Below the pieces are notes generated by a model. It searched no databases, was not told the DNA's origin, and saw only the letters and a program-made list of their open reading frames with translations. Below, piece after piece: positions 23,306 to 32,108 of a DNA stretch of 64,000 bases. Each line of letters opens with the position of its first letter. Position 1 is the first letter of the stretch. The stretch is from Proteobacteria bacterium 005FR1 (lineage in GTDB: Bacteria; Pseudomonadota; Gammaproteobacteria; Pseudomonadales; Cellvibrionaceae), in the NCBI GenBank assembly GCA_026192395.1, contig WACF01000001.1, positions 3,408,309 through 3,472,308 of the forward strand, in the 5' to 3' direction. The translations under genes were made by a program, and so were the position numbers.

Positions 23306-25477
23306 ATGCCGACGACTCAAAAGCTGGTCAGATTTACCTCGGACACCGACAAGGCGCTCTATGAAAAAGCCTTGCGCTCTGTCGATCTTGCCGTCCGTTC
23401 CTACGTCTGGTATTTGGATCCGGAAGGCCATATCAAGCACGGCAATCAGCAGGCGGACTCCCTCGCCAGCCTCGAACGCACCCGCGGCATGCATTTCGCC
23501 GAAGCTATCGGCCTGCCGGCCTCGGCCGAGCAGTGGCAGCCCGAGCTGCAGAAAATCATCAAGTCAGGTATCGGCGTATTCGGTGCTCGGGAAACCGTCA
23601 TGGTGGGCGGGCAGCCGCGCCAGTTCAGCGTGGACAAGATTCCCACGCTCGATCGCTGGGGTGGTGTCAACGGACTGCTGCTGGTAGTCAACGACATTAC
23701 TGAAGAGGCCGCCCGGGAAAACGCACTCCTCGAAAGCGAAGCCCGCTATAAAGCCTTTATTGCCACGACCACCGATGCGGTCTGGTGCTATGAGGTGTCT
23801 CCCCCCGTGGATACCCGCCAGCCTCCGGATGAGCAGGTCGCGCAGATCGCCGAGCGAGCCCGGCTGGTGGAGTGCAACCAGTACTACGCTGAGCTGTACG
23901 GGGCGGAAAACCCCGATGCGCTATTGGGCGCGAAGATGGCTTCCACCACCATCAGTAATTTCCTGGGTAAGTTGCGCCTTTTCATTGCTGCGGGTTATCA
24001 GCTGGCGGACAAGGAAACTGCACGCGAACTCGAACACGGCGACCTGGAATACTGGCAGATCACCGCCATGGGTACCGTGGACGACGAGGGCTTTCTGCAG
24101 CGTATCTGGGGCACCTCCAAGAACATCACTGATCGACGGCGCTTCCTGGAGAAACTCCATTATCAAGCCACTCATGATGCCCTGACCGAACTGCCCAACC
24201 GGACCTTGTTGCATCAGCAGATCCAGCAAGCCATTGAAGAGCACAATGGCAATTCGCAGATGGCGCTGTTGATCGTGGACCTGGATCGGTTCAAGGAGAT
24301 CAATGACACTCTCGGCCACCACGCCGGCGACCGCTTGTTGAGGCAGCTGGGCCCGCGTCTGGCCGACGAAATGCAGAACTTGCCCGGCATCATCGCCCGC
24401 CTGGGCGGCGACGAGTTCGCAATTTTTCTTTCATCCGTCTCTGGCGCTGAGCAGGCTTCCGAGGTGGCGCAGCGCATCCTCGCCGCCATCCGGCAGCCCT
24501 TTGTGATCGAGGGATTTCATACCGAAATCAGCGCCAGCATCGGCATCGCGCTTTGTCCGGACCAGGCAACCGACGTCAGCACGTTGATGCGCTACGCGGA
24601 CGTGGCCATGTACCGTGCCAAGCGGGACATGGTGGGTGTATCCGTCTATCAGGCGGAGCAGGATCCCCATTCGCCCAAGCGCCTCGCCCTGATGGGAGAG
24701 CTGGGCAAGGCGATCCGGGAAAATCAGTTATTGCTCCATTATCAGCCGAAGGTGGTCATCGGCAGTAATGAGGTGCAGGGTTTCGAAGCCTTGTTGCGCT
24801 GGATGCATCCGACGATGGGTCTGGTATCGCCGGACGACTTTATTCCCATTGCTGAAAGCACCGGCATCATCCGGCCTCTCACGGTCTGGGTGCTCAACGA
24901 GGCGATCGCGCAGTGCAAGGCATGGATGGACCGGGGGATGGAGGCTGCCGTGGCAGTCAATCTGTCATCGCGCAGCTTGCTCGACCAGGAAATCGTGACC
25001 ACCATCGCGGAGTTGCTGGCCGCCCACCGTCTGCCGGCTTCGATGCTGGAACTGGAGATCACCGAAAGCGCCATGATGGCCGATCCGCCGCGGGCGCTGT
25101 TGGTATTGCAGGCGATTCACGAGCTCGGCGTGCGCTTGTCCATCGATGACTTCGGCACCGGCTACTCTTCACTGTCCTACCTGAAGAAGTTGCCCGTGCA
25201 GACGCTGAAGATCGATTATTCCTTCGTGGTCGCCATGCTCGAGGATGAGCAAGACAGGATCATCGTCAACTCGATCGTCAATCTCGCCCACAATCTAGGT
25301 CTGCAGGTGGTCGCGGAAGGTGTGGAAAACGCCAGGACACTGGCCGCTCTGCAGGACATGCATTGCGACATCGCGCAGGGATACTACCTCTTGCATCCGC
25401 AGGTGGCCTCGGATGCGGAGCGCTGGCTGCGCCGGCGCGAGGAGGAAAAAGAGCTAGCCCTCAGCTTCGAGATCTAA
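23306..25477 (+). CDS. PAS-GGDEF-EAL cyclic di-GMP turnover protein
   Basis: The 723-residue cytoplasmic protein has two PAS-like segments (about residues 20-130 and 150-280), then a GGDEF domain with intact GGDEF at 367-371 and an EAL domain with intact EALLRW from residue 494, IDDFGTGYSSLSYL and LKIDYSFV. The phosphodiesterase half looks catalytically complete (also LEITESAMM). No RxxD inhibitory site is seen before GGDEF. It could make and break cyclic di-GMP, or use GGDEF as a GTP sensor for the EAL. No transmembrane segment is present. The stop overlaps by four bases the stop of the convergent protease gene. Confidence 0.9.
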   Translation: MPTTQKLVRFTSDTDKALYEKALRSVDLAVRSYVWYLDPEGHIKHGNQQADSLASLERTRGMHFAEAIGLPASAEQWQPELQKIIKSGIGVFGARETVMVGGQPRQFSVDKIPTLDRWGGVNGLLLVVNDITEEAARENALLESEARYKAFIATTTDAVWCYEVSPPVDTRQPPDEQVAQIAERARLVECNQYYAELYGAENPDALLGAKMASTTISNFLGKLRLFIAAGYQLADKETARELEHGDLEYWQITAMGTVDDEGFLQRIWGTSKNITDRRRFLEKLHYQATHDALTELPNRTLLHQQIQQAIEEHNGNSQMALLIVDLDRFKEINDTLGHHAGDRLLRQLGPRLADEMQNLPGIIARLGGDEFAIFLSSVSGAEQASEVAQRILAAIRQPFVIEGFHTEISASIGIALCPDQATDVSTLMRYADVAMYRAKRDMVGVSVYQAEQDPHSPKRLALMGELGKAIRENQLLLHYQPKVVIGSNEVQGFEALLRWMHPTMGLVSPDDFIPIAESTGIIRPLTVWVLNEAIAQCKAWMDRGMEAAVAVNLSSRSLLDQEIVTTIAELLAAHRLPASMLELEITESAMMADPPRALLVLQAIHELGVRLSIDDFGTGYSSLSYLKKLPVQTLKIDYSFVVAMLEDEQDRIIVNSIVNLAHNLGLQVVAEGVENARTLAALQDMHCDIAQGYYLLHPQVASDAERWLRRREEEKELALSFEI

Positions 25478-27072
25478 AGCTTCTCCGCCGCTTGGCGCAT
25501 CTCCCGCAGATCGAGCAGGCGCTGCTCGAGTATCGCTGTCATCCGCACATCGCCTTCGGCCAGGCGCAACCCATTTTGCAGCTGCCGTTCGGCCCGGTCG
25601 TAGATGCCGTTGAGGATGAAGTACTCGGCCCGGGCGCGATGCACCTTCAGAATGTCGCCGGCGAGGCCATTGATTTCCGCCAGCAGGTACCAGGCATAAG
25701 CCTGGTCCGGGTGCAGGCGAACGTAGCGTTCCAGCAATTCCTGCCCGAACCTGTACTCACCGGCTTCCATCAAGGTCTCGGCGAACTGGATATTGACGGC
25801 GTGATCCTCCGGATGCTGCTTCAACATCCGGTTGAGCGAGTTCAACGCGGTTTTATAGTTCTTTTCTTTCGCATAGGTCTGCGCTTCGGCGAGCTGGTAA
25901 ATCACCTTTTCGGGATTGGCCTTCAGCAAAGGCGCCAGAGTCTCGCGAGCCTCTTCGGTTTGCCCGACTTTCGTTAGCGCCAGCGCAAGCCCGTAGCGGC
26001 TGCCTTCCGCCGAAAGTGATCGACCCTCCAGCTCGTTGCGAAAGCGCTTTACCGCTTCGTGCGGTGTGGTGGCGTAGTGGAGCTTTACCCGCGCCGCAAT
26101 CAGGTGGAAATCCGTCTTCTCGGGATAGTCTTCGCGCTTCTTGAATTGCATTGCCCGGGAACGGGCATCGGCGATCCGGCTTTCGGTCACGGGGTGAGTG
26201 GAGAGGAATTCCGGGGGGCGGCGGCTATAGCGCTGGTCGCGCAGCATCACCTCGAACATCTCCCCGGCGGCCTCCGGATCGCGGCCCGACTTGGCCAGCG
26301 TCTGAATGCCGACCCGGTCAGCTTCCTGCTCGAAAGAGCGGGTGAAGCGCAGGCGGGAATCCAGCGCCAGGCCCTGGGTGGCGGTGATCGCCGCCATGCC
26401 GGCGTCGGCGCCGCCCGCTGCCGCCAGTACGATGCCTGCCAGAATGCCGGCGAGGGTCGGCAAAGTGGCATTCTTCTGGGCGATCATCTGCCGGGCGATG
26501 TGCCGCTGACTCAAGTGCGCCAATTCGTGGGCAATGATCGCCGCCAGCTGATCTTCGGATTCCGCGGTGAGAAAAATGCCGGTATTCACACCCATGACCC
26601 GTCCGGGAGCTGCAAAGGCGTTGATTTCCGGACTCTCGATCACCAGCAGGTCAAAGTCTTTCTGGTCCAGTTCGCTGTGAGCGGCGATGTCCGCAATCAG
26701 CTGCTCGAGATAGCTGTAGATGATCGGGTCGGACGAAGTCGGCATCTGACTGCGATAGGCCTTGAGCACCTGCTGACCGAGCTCATATTCCTCTTGTGGG
26801 GAAATAACCTCTGAGCTAGCATCGCCGAGCATCGGAACCTCAACGTCAGCCGCGCCAGCGGGCAGGGCGGGCAAGCTGAGAAGAACACCCAGCGCTGTGG
26901 CCTGAAGCCAGGCTTTCAGCTGTCCCGATGCGTCTCGCAGGGGCGTTTTGGCGGATTCCGCTATTGCGGAAGCCGTTGTTGCGAATCCAAGGATGCGGTC
27001 GGGCACGGGCTTAATTCCGAAATAATGTGACAAGTTCGCGTACGGGGTATCGCAAGGCCGATACGGTATCAT
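25474..27072 (-). CDS. bepA: BepA-like periplasmic M48 metalloprotease with TPR domain
   Basis: The protein has a hydrophobic signal segment (WLQATALGVLLSLPALPAGA), an M48 protease domain with zinc motif HELAH in IIAHELAHLSQRHIARQ, a distal QEADRVGIQTL carrying the third ligand, and a C-terminal TPR array (LNSLNRMLKQHPEDHAVN and onwards). BepA degrades or assists assembly of outer-membrane proteins such as LptD. The N-terminus is uncertain: from ATG 27072 the signal would have an unusually long leader (about 50 residues) and no ribosome site is seen; GTG 27006 is an alternative. Confidence 0.88.
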   Translation of the reverse strand: MIPYRPCDTPYANLSHYFGIKPVPDRILGFATTASAIAESAKTPLRDASGQLKAWLQATALGVLLSLPALPAGAADVEVPMLGDASSEVISPQEEYELGQQVLKAYRSQMPTSSDPIIYSYLEQLIADIAAHSELDQKDFDLLVIESPEINAFAAPGRVMGVNTGIFLTAESEDQLAAIIAHELAHLSQRHIARQMIAQKNATLPTLAGILAGIVLAAAGGADAGMAAITATQGLALDSRLRFTRSFEQEADRVGIQTLAKSGRDPEAAGEMFEVMLRDQRYSRRPPEFLSTHPVTESRIADARSRAMQFKKREDYPEKTDFHLIAARVKLHYATTPHEAVKRFRNELEGRSLSAEGSRYGLALALTKVGQTEEARETLAPLLKANPEKVIYQLAEAQTYAKEKNYKTALNSLNRMLKQHPEDHAVNIQFAETLMEAGEYRFGQELLERYVRLHPDQAYAWYLLAEINGLAGDILKVHRARAEYFILNGIYDRAERQLQNGLRLAEGDVRMTAILEQRLLDLREMRQAAEKL

Positions 27073-27231
27073 ACCGGCGCAGGGGTATCCGGCTTACGAT
27101 CACTGACTTTTCGCCGGGGTATCCGAGGCTGTTCGAGGCCCGCAGGCGCAAAAAGGTTCCTGTGCGCTGCGCCCGAACTGAGCTATTTTCGAACCGCCGC
27201 CAAGGGCCAACGTTTAGGAACGTCCATCTCC

Positions 27232-27471
27232 ATGTCAGATTCCATCAATCCCGCCGCTACCGTCGACGCGACCGGTTTGAATTGTCCGCTGCCGCTGCTC
27301 AAGGCCAAGCAGGGCCTGAAACAACTGTCAGCGGGGCAATGTCTCAAGGTCATCGCAACAGATCCAGGCTCGGTCCGTGATTTCCAGGTGTTCGCTGAAC
27401 TCAGTGGCAATAAACTTTTGCAGTCCCGACAGGAAGGTGAAACCTACCACTATGTACTGCAAAAGAGCTGA
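27232..27471 (+). CDS. tusA: TusA-family sulfur carrier protein
   Basis: The 79-residue protein carries the family signature DATGLNCPLPLLKAKQGLK with the persulfide-bearing Cys in the CPLP motif. The rest, LKVIATDPGSVRDFQVFAE, is the usual second half. TusA/SirA proteins pass sulfur for tRNA thiolation and other pathways. It lies upstream of an AI-2E family transporter, a common pairing in gammaproteobacteria, with a 53-base gap that suggests an operon. Confidence 0.9.
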   Translation: MSDSINPAATVDATGLNCPLPLLKAKQGLKQLSAGQCLKVIATDPGSVRDFQVFAELSGNKLLQSRQEGETYHYVLQKS

Positions 27472-27524
27472 AAGCGGCAGATACACTGAATCCGTGGTAA
27501 TGAACGCTCAGGATCGCGCCCGGC

Positions 27525-28655
27525 ATGTATAGCATTTTTCGAACCTGGATAAACCGCTACCTGGCCAAGGAAGAAGCGGTTCTGCTCATCTTGATGATCA
27601 TCGCCGCCGTCGTCGTGCTGATGACGATGGGCGACATCCTTGCTCCTTTCATTGCGAGCATCATCATTGCCTTCCTCATGCAAGGGGTCGTGGCCCGGCT
27701 CGAGAGCTGGGGCACCCCCCATCTTGTGGCGGTAATCGCCGCCACGCTGGTTCTGATTGGCGGCCTGGCATTGATCATCCTGGTGCTGATCCCGGGGCTG
27801 TGGCAGCAGACCGTGCGCCTCGTCGGCGAAATTCCGGCCTTGCTGGAGGAGTGGCGCGGCATCCTGCTGTTACTTCCGGAGAAGTACCCCGGCTGGGTGA
27901 GCGAAGTCCAGATCGAGCAGCTGTTCAATCTCGCAGCAAACCGGCTTGGGTCCATGGGGCAGAACGTGCTGTCATTCTCGCTGGCGCAGTTGCCGGTCCT
28001 GGTCGGCGTGCTCATATACATCGTCCTGGTTCCGATCCTGGTGTTCTTCTTTCTGAAGGACGGTCAGCAGGTGATGGCATGGCTATCCACCTTCCTGCCG
28101 CGGGAGCGGCCGGTGATGACCCGGATCTGGCAGGAAATGAACCTGCAGATCGCCAACTATGTGCGCGGCAAGGTTATCGAGATCCTGATCGTGGCGGCAG
28201 TGAGCTATGTGGCGTTCATCTTGCTGGGGTTGAACTATGCGCTGTTGCTGGCTCTGGCGGTTGGCTTTTCGGTCCTGATACCCTACATCGGCGCAGCTGT
28301 CGTGACGCTGCCGATTGCGATGATTGCGTTTTTTCAGTGGGGGTGGTCGTCCGAGTTCATGACGGTAATGGTCGTTTACGGCATCATCCAGATGCTGGAT
28401 GGGAACGTACTGGTGCCCTTGCTGTTTTCAGAGGCGGTAAACCTGCATCCCATCGCGATTATTCTCGCCGTGCTTTTCTTTGGCGGGATCTGGGGTTTTT
28501 GGGGCGTCTTCTTTGCAATTCCGTTGGCCACCCTGATCAAGGCGATTATCAACGCCTGGCCAACCAGCGAAACCGTTATGGCCTACAGCCAACAAGAGTC
28601 GTCCGCGGCGGAGCGCGAGACTGTTTATGGTGAGGACCTGACCGAAAGCAAATAA
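27525..28655 (+). CDS. perM: AI-2E family transporter (PerM-like)
   Basis: The 376-residue integral membrane protein has about eight helices. Family features include LAPFIASIIIAFLMQGVVAR, ILVFFFLKDGQQVMAWLSTF, the loop FLPRERPVMTRIWQEMN and AIPLATLIKAIINAWP. The family was named after an E. coli protein proposed to export autoinducer-2, but many members move ions or other solutes, so the cargo is open. It follows tusA and precedes the protease gene by about 100 bases. A small hairpin GCCCAG/CTGGGC lies at 28685-28701. Confidence 0.88.
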   Translation: MYSIFRTWINRYLAKEEAVLLILMIIAAVVVLMTMGDILAPFIASIIIAFLMQGVVARLESWGTPHLVAVIAATLVLIGGLALIILVLIPGLWQQTVRLVGEIPALLEEWRGILLLLPEKYPGWVSEVQIEQLFNLAANRLGSMGQNVLSFSLAQLPVLVGVLIYIVLVPILVFFFLKDGQQVMAWLSTFLPRERPVMTRIWQEMNLQIANYVRGKVIEILIVAAVSYVAFILLGLNYALLLALAVGFSVLIPYIGAAVVTLPIAMIAFFQWGWSSEFMTVMVVYGIIQMLDGNVLVPLLFSEAVNLHPIAIILAVLFFGGIWGFWGVFFAIPLATLIKAIINAWPTSETVMAYSQQESSAAERETVYGEDLTESK

Positions 28656-28755
28656 AAAACAAGTCACGTCAACTCCATGGCTGTGCCCAGTATTCCTGGG
28701 CGCTCCGACGCTGAAGGCATGCGTCCTATGATCGGATAACCCGGGAGTGAAGTTG

Positions 28756-31749
28756 ATGATGTTTCGGTCGAGCAAAGCCACCACTCGTAACAAAGCCGTA
28801 AAGGAATTTCCACCTGTCCGCGTCCGGCATTTCGTACTGCTGGCTTTTTTTCTCGGCTTCTGTCTTCCCGCACTGGCGGTCGAGGTCGCCAAGAGTCCCA
28901 TTGACGACCGTCAATATCGCTACCTGCAACTGCCGAACGAGTTGCAGGTCTTGCTCATTTCCGATCCCGGCACGGACAAGTCGGCCGCCGCGCTGGATGT
29001 GTTTGTCGGCAGCGCCCACGATCCGCTGGACAGACAGGGTCTCGCGCACTTTCTCGAGCACATGCTGTTCCTGGGCACGGAAAAGTACCCGCAGCCCGAC
29101 GAGTACCAGGACTTCATCAACGAGCACGGCGGTTCACACAACGCCTACACCTCCTTCGAGCATACCAATTACTTCTTCGATATCGATCCAGAACATCTGG
29201 CCGCGGGCTTGGATCGCTTTGCTCAGTTCTTCACCGCCCCCTTGTTCAACAATGAATACGTTGAACGCGAAAGACACGCCGTCCATTCCGAATACCAGGC
29301 GCGTCTGAAAGACGAATACCGCCGAACGCTGGATGTCTACCAGCAGCTGATGAATCCGCAACACCCGCTGACCAAATTCAGCGTCGGCAGCCTTTCAACC
29401 TTGTCCAATGAAGATGGGGAAGACCTGCGCCAGGACCTGCTCAGCTTCTTCCGCAAACACTACAACGCCCGCGCGATGAGCCTGGTGGTGCTTGGCAACA
29501 AGACCCTCGACCAGCTCGAGAACATGGTCCGGCCGCGTTTCGCCAAGATTCCCGATCGCGAATCTGATGAGGCTGTCCGCCCGCTCGCAAATCAGAAGCC
29601 CGCGGGACAGCGGCAACCCGAGAAAGCCGGCGAGCCGCTCTTTCTAGCCGATGATCTGCCGATGCGCGTGCATATCAAACCGGAGAAACAACTTCGCCAG
29701 TTGACGCTGCTGTTTCCGATTCCGCCAATTGACCGGCTTTATCGCAAGAAACCCACTCACTACATCGGCAACCTGCTGGGCCACGAGGGCAAAGGCAGTT
29801 TGCTGTCGGTGCTCAAGGCGCAAGGATGGGCGGAAGCCCTGTCGGCCGGTGCCTTTCTTTCCACCGAAACGGATGCCCTCTTTCAGATCGATGTCGCCCT
29901 CACGGAAGCCGGGCTCGAGGAGCGAGATTCGGTGACCGGACTGGTGTTCGCTGCGATCGATCGGGTTGCCCGGGGCGGCGTCGAAGAATGGCGGTACCTG
30001 GAGCTGCAGCGGCTCGGGGAAATAGCGTTTCGCTTCCAGGAAAAAGCAGCGCCCCTGGCGACAGTGCGCAGCCTTGCGCCCAACCTGCACTACTACGAGC
30101 CCGCGGAAGCTATCGCAGGCGACTACCTTCTCCAGGAATACGACCCTGAGCTGATCAGGCACTTCGCGGCCTTTCTGAACCCGGACAACGCCATCGTGAC
30201 AGTCACCGCACCCAGTGTAGAAACACGGCAAGTGACTGAGTTTTTTTCCACCCCCTTCAGCGTCGAAACCTCGCCCCTCAAGCTGGCGGAACTCTCGTCA
30301 AGTCTGACCAAGCAACTGGAGCTGCCCGGACCCAATCCCTTCGTTCCCGAAGATCTCTCCTTGAAACCCCGTCCGGTTGCCCCCTCCGAGTCGGCGCAAT
30401 TGATTGCCGACGAGCCGAGTCTGATCAAGGATGCGGCACGGATCGAGGTCTGGTTCAAGCAGGATGAAAAGTTCGATGTGCCGCGAGCCAGCACCTTCCT
30501 TCGCATCAAATCGCCGGAGGCGGCGGATTCACTGCAAGGCTTCACATTGATGCAGCTTTATGTGGCCATGATGCAAGATGCGTTGAACGAATTTACTTAC
30601 CCGGCGAGCCTGGCTGGGCTGTATTACTCCTTGCAGGCAAACAGCCGGGGATTCGACGTGCTTGTCGCCGGCTACAATGATGGCCAGGACGAGCTTTTCC
30701 GGCGCGTTGTTGAACAGTTGAACGAGCCGCGTTTCGCCCGTGAGCGTTTTGCGAACATAAAAAATGAATTGCTCAGGCAATGGCGCAATCAGGCGCTCGA
30801 GCCGCCCTATGAACAATTGATGGCCACTATGCCCACGGTGCTGTTCAGCCCCTGGTGGTCGAATGAGCAGCAGATCGAAACGCTTTCGGCACTGGAATTC
30901 AGCGACCTTAAGCGCTTTTCCAAGCGCCTGTTTCTGGATAGTCGTGCCGAGTTGCTGGTTTACGGCAACGCGACTCGCCCGGAAGCGGCCAAGCTGGCCG
31001 GCCTTGTGGAAGTGGAGCTCCTTAGTGCAATGTCTGACAAGACCTTGCCAGCGGCTGAAGTGATCAAACTTGAACCAAAGCCGTTGAATGACGAGGCGCC
31101 TGCATTTTTCAGAAAGGTACAACATAACGACAAGGCTGCAATTCTTTACATTCAGGGTAACGACGATTCCCTGACGGAAAATGCCTACGCCTTGCTGATG
31201 CAGCAGGTTATTCGTTCACCATTTTTTCATCAGCTTCGCACCGAGCAGCAGCTCGGCTATGTTGTCTTCGTCTCAGCGATGCCCCTCAAAGATGTACCGG
31301 GCACCATTATGGTTGTACAATCCCCGTCGGTTTCCGTGGAAGAACTAATGAATGCCATCACGGCATTCGCCAATAAAGCTCGGGACCTGCTTCCGCAAGA
31401 CCTGGCTCAACACAAGAGCGCGTTGGTGAATCAGCTGATGGAGGCACCGAAAAACCTCCACGAACAGGCCAGCCGCTACTGGGAAAGCATCGTTGATGAC
31501 GATGACTCCTTTGATCGGCGCGAACGACTCGCCGAAGCAGTTATGACCATCGACACTGAAGAACTTGGCGATTATTTTGCAAACAGCCTGATCCGCAAAC
31601 CACGCGCACTCTGGTTCTTGGCAGGACCTGAGCCAGACGAAACGGTTTCGCGCGAAACCTCTGATAAGGCTGACGAAGAGCGCGGCGTAATGCCCATCGA
31701 GCAGTGGCCGGTCTTCAAAGCAGAGCGGGAAAGCTACGTTTACCCTTAG
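28756..31749 (+). CDS. ptrA: periplasmic insulinase-type zinc protease (pitrilysin/protease III family)
   Basis: The 997-residue protein has a signal peptide (HFVLLAFFLGFCLPALA) and the inverted zinc motif HFLEHMLF in GLAHFLEHMLFLGTEKYPQ. The downstream Glu follows in YVERERHAVHSEYQA, then the M16 C-terminal halves with RTEQQLGYVVFVSAMPL. The length equals that of E. coli protease III, which degrades small peptides in the periplasm. ATG 28756, eight bases after GGGAG, is preferred to GTG 28747, which overlaps that ribosome site. It is monocistronic. The gene symbol is by family, since orthology to ptrA is not proven. Confidence 0.88.
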   Translation: MMFRSSKATTRNKAVKEFPPVRVRHFVLLAFFLGFCLPALAVEVAKSPIDDRQYRYLQLPNELQVLLISDPGTDKSAAALDVFVGSAHDPLDRQGLAHFLEHMLFLGTEKYPQPDEYQDFINEHGGSHNAYTSFEHTNYFFDIDPEHLAAGLDRFAQFFTAPLFNNEYVERERHAVHSEYQARLKDEYRRTLDVYQQLMNPQHPLTKFSVGSLSTLSNEDGEDLRQDLLSFFRKHYNARAMSLVVLGNKTLDQLENMVRPRFAKIPDRESDEAVRPLANQKPAGQRQPEKAGEPLFLADDLPMRVHIKPEKQLRQLTLLFPIPPIDRLYRKKPTHYIGNLLGHEGKGSLLSVLKAQGWAEALSAGAFLSTETDALFQIDVALTEAGLEERDSVTGLVFAAIDRVARGGVEEWRYLELQRLGEIAFRFQEKAAPLATVRSLAPNLHYYEPAEAIAGDYLLQEYDPELIRHFAAFLNPDNAIVTVTAPSVETRQVTEFFSTPFSVETSPLKLAELSSSLTKQLELPGPNPFVPEDLSLKPRPVAPSESAQLIADEPSLIKDAARIEVWFKQDEKFDVPRASTFLRIKSPEAADSLQGFTLMQLYVAMMQDALNEFTYPASLAGLYYSLQANSRGFDVLVAGYNDGQDELFRRVVEQLNEPRFARERFANIKNELLRQWRNQALEPPYEQLMATMPTVLFSPWWSNEQQIETLSALEFSDLKRFSKRLFLDSRAELLVYGNATRPEAAKLAGLVEVELLSAMSDKTLPAAEVIKLEPKPLNDEAPAFFRKVQHNDKAAILYIQGNDDSLTENAYALLMQQVIRSPFFHQLRTEQQLGYVVFVSAMPLKDVPGTIMVVQSPSVSVEELMNAITAFANKARDLLPQDLAQHKSALVNQLMEAPKNLHEQASRYWESIVDDDDSFDRRERLAEAVMTIDTEELGDYFANSLIRKPRALWFLAGPEPDETVSRETSDKADEERGVMPIEQWPVFKAERESYVYP

Positions 31750-32108
31750 TATTTTCCCGCGCGGGTAAATCATCCGTGACATGCCCCTTGATGTTCAGTC
31801 CCAATCGGCTGATCTGATTGAGGCGTTAACAGAGCTACACCGAACTCAAAAGGTTGGGGGTTGCACTTGCTTTCTATGAACAGGCTGTCCGTTGTGCGCT
31901 TGCCGTCGTGTCGCAAGTTGCGAAGCCGTCACATATCTGCCATCGAAGCGCCCGCAGCCGGCGGGCAGGCTTGGTGCCTGTCCATCATTCCCCGTTGTAG
32001 CCGTCTTCCGGGCGCCGCAACATCGTCGGCTCCTAAATCCGTTTTCCATTTCCTTCCACGACTCACTACCCGCGGCGCCAGCGCCGCAGTACCAGCTAGG
32101 AGAACCGC
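31750..32108. other. 359-base gap upstream of aceE
   Basis: No gene is supported here. CCCGCGCGGG (31756-31765) is a short palindrome just after the protease stop, flanked by TTTACCC and GGGTAAA (31739-31745, 31763-31769), and may help end that transcript. The aceE promoter is expected in this stretch, but no convincing -35/-10 pair or PdhR-type operator was found by eye. Confidence 0.4.

Noticed and set aside
26059-26814. Open frame of 251 residues opposite the BepA-like gene
   Set aside because: Mirror frame; the true gene carries the HExxH zinc motif and TPR repeats.
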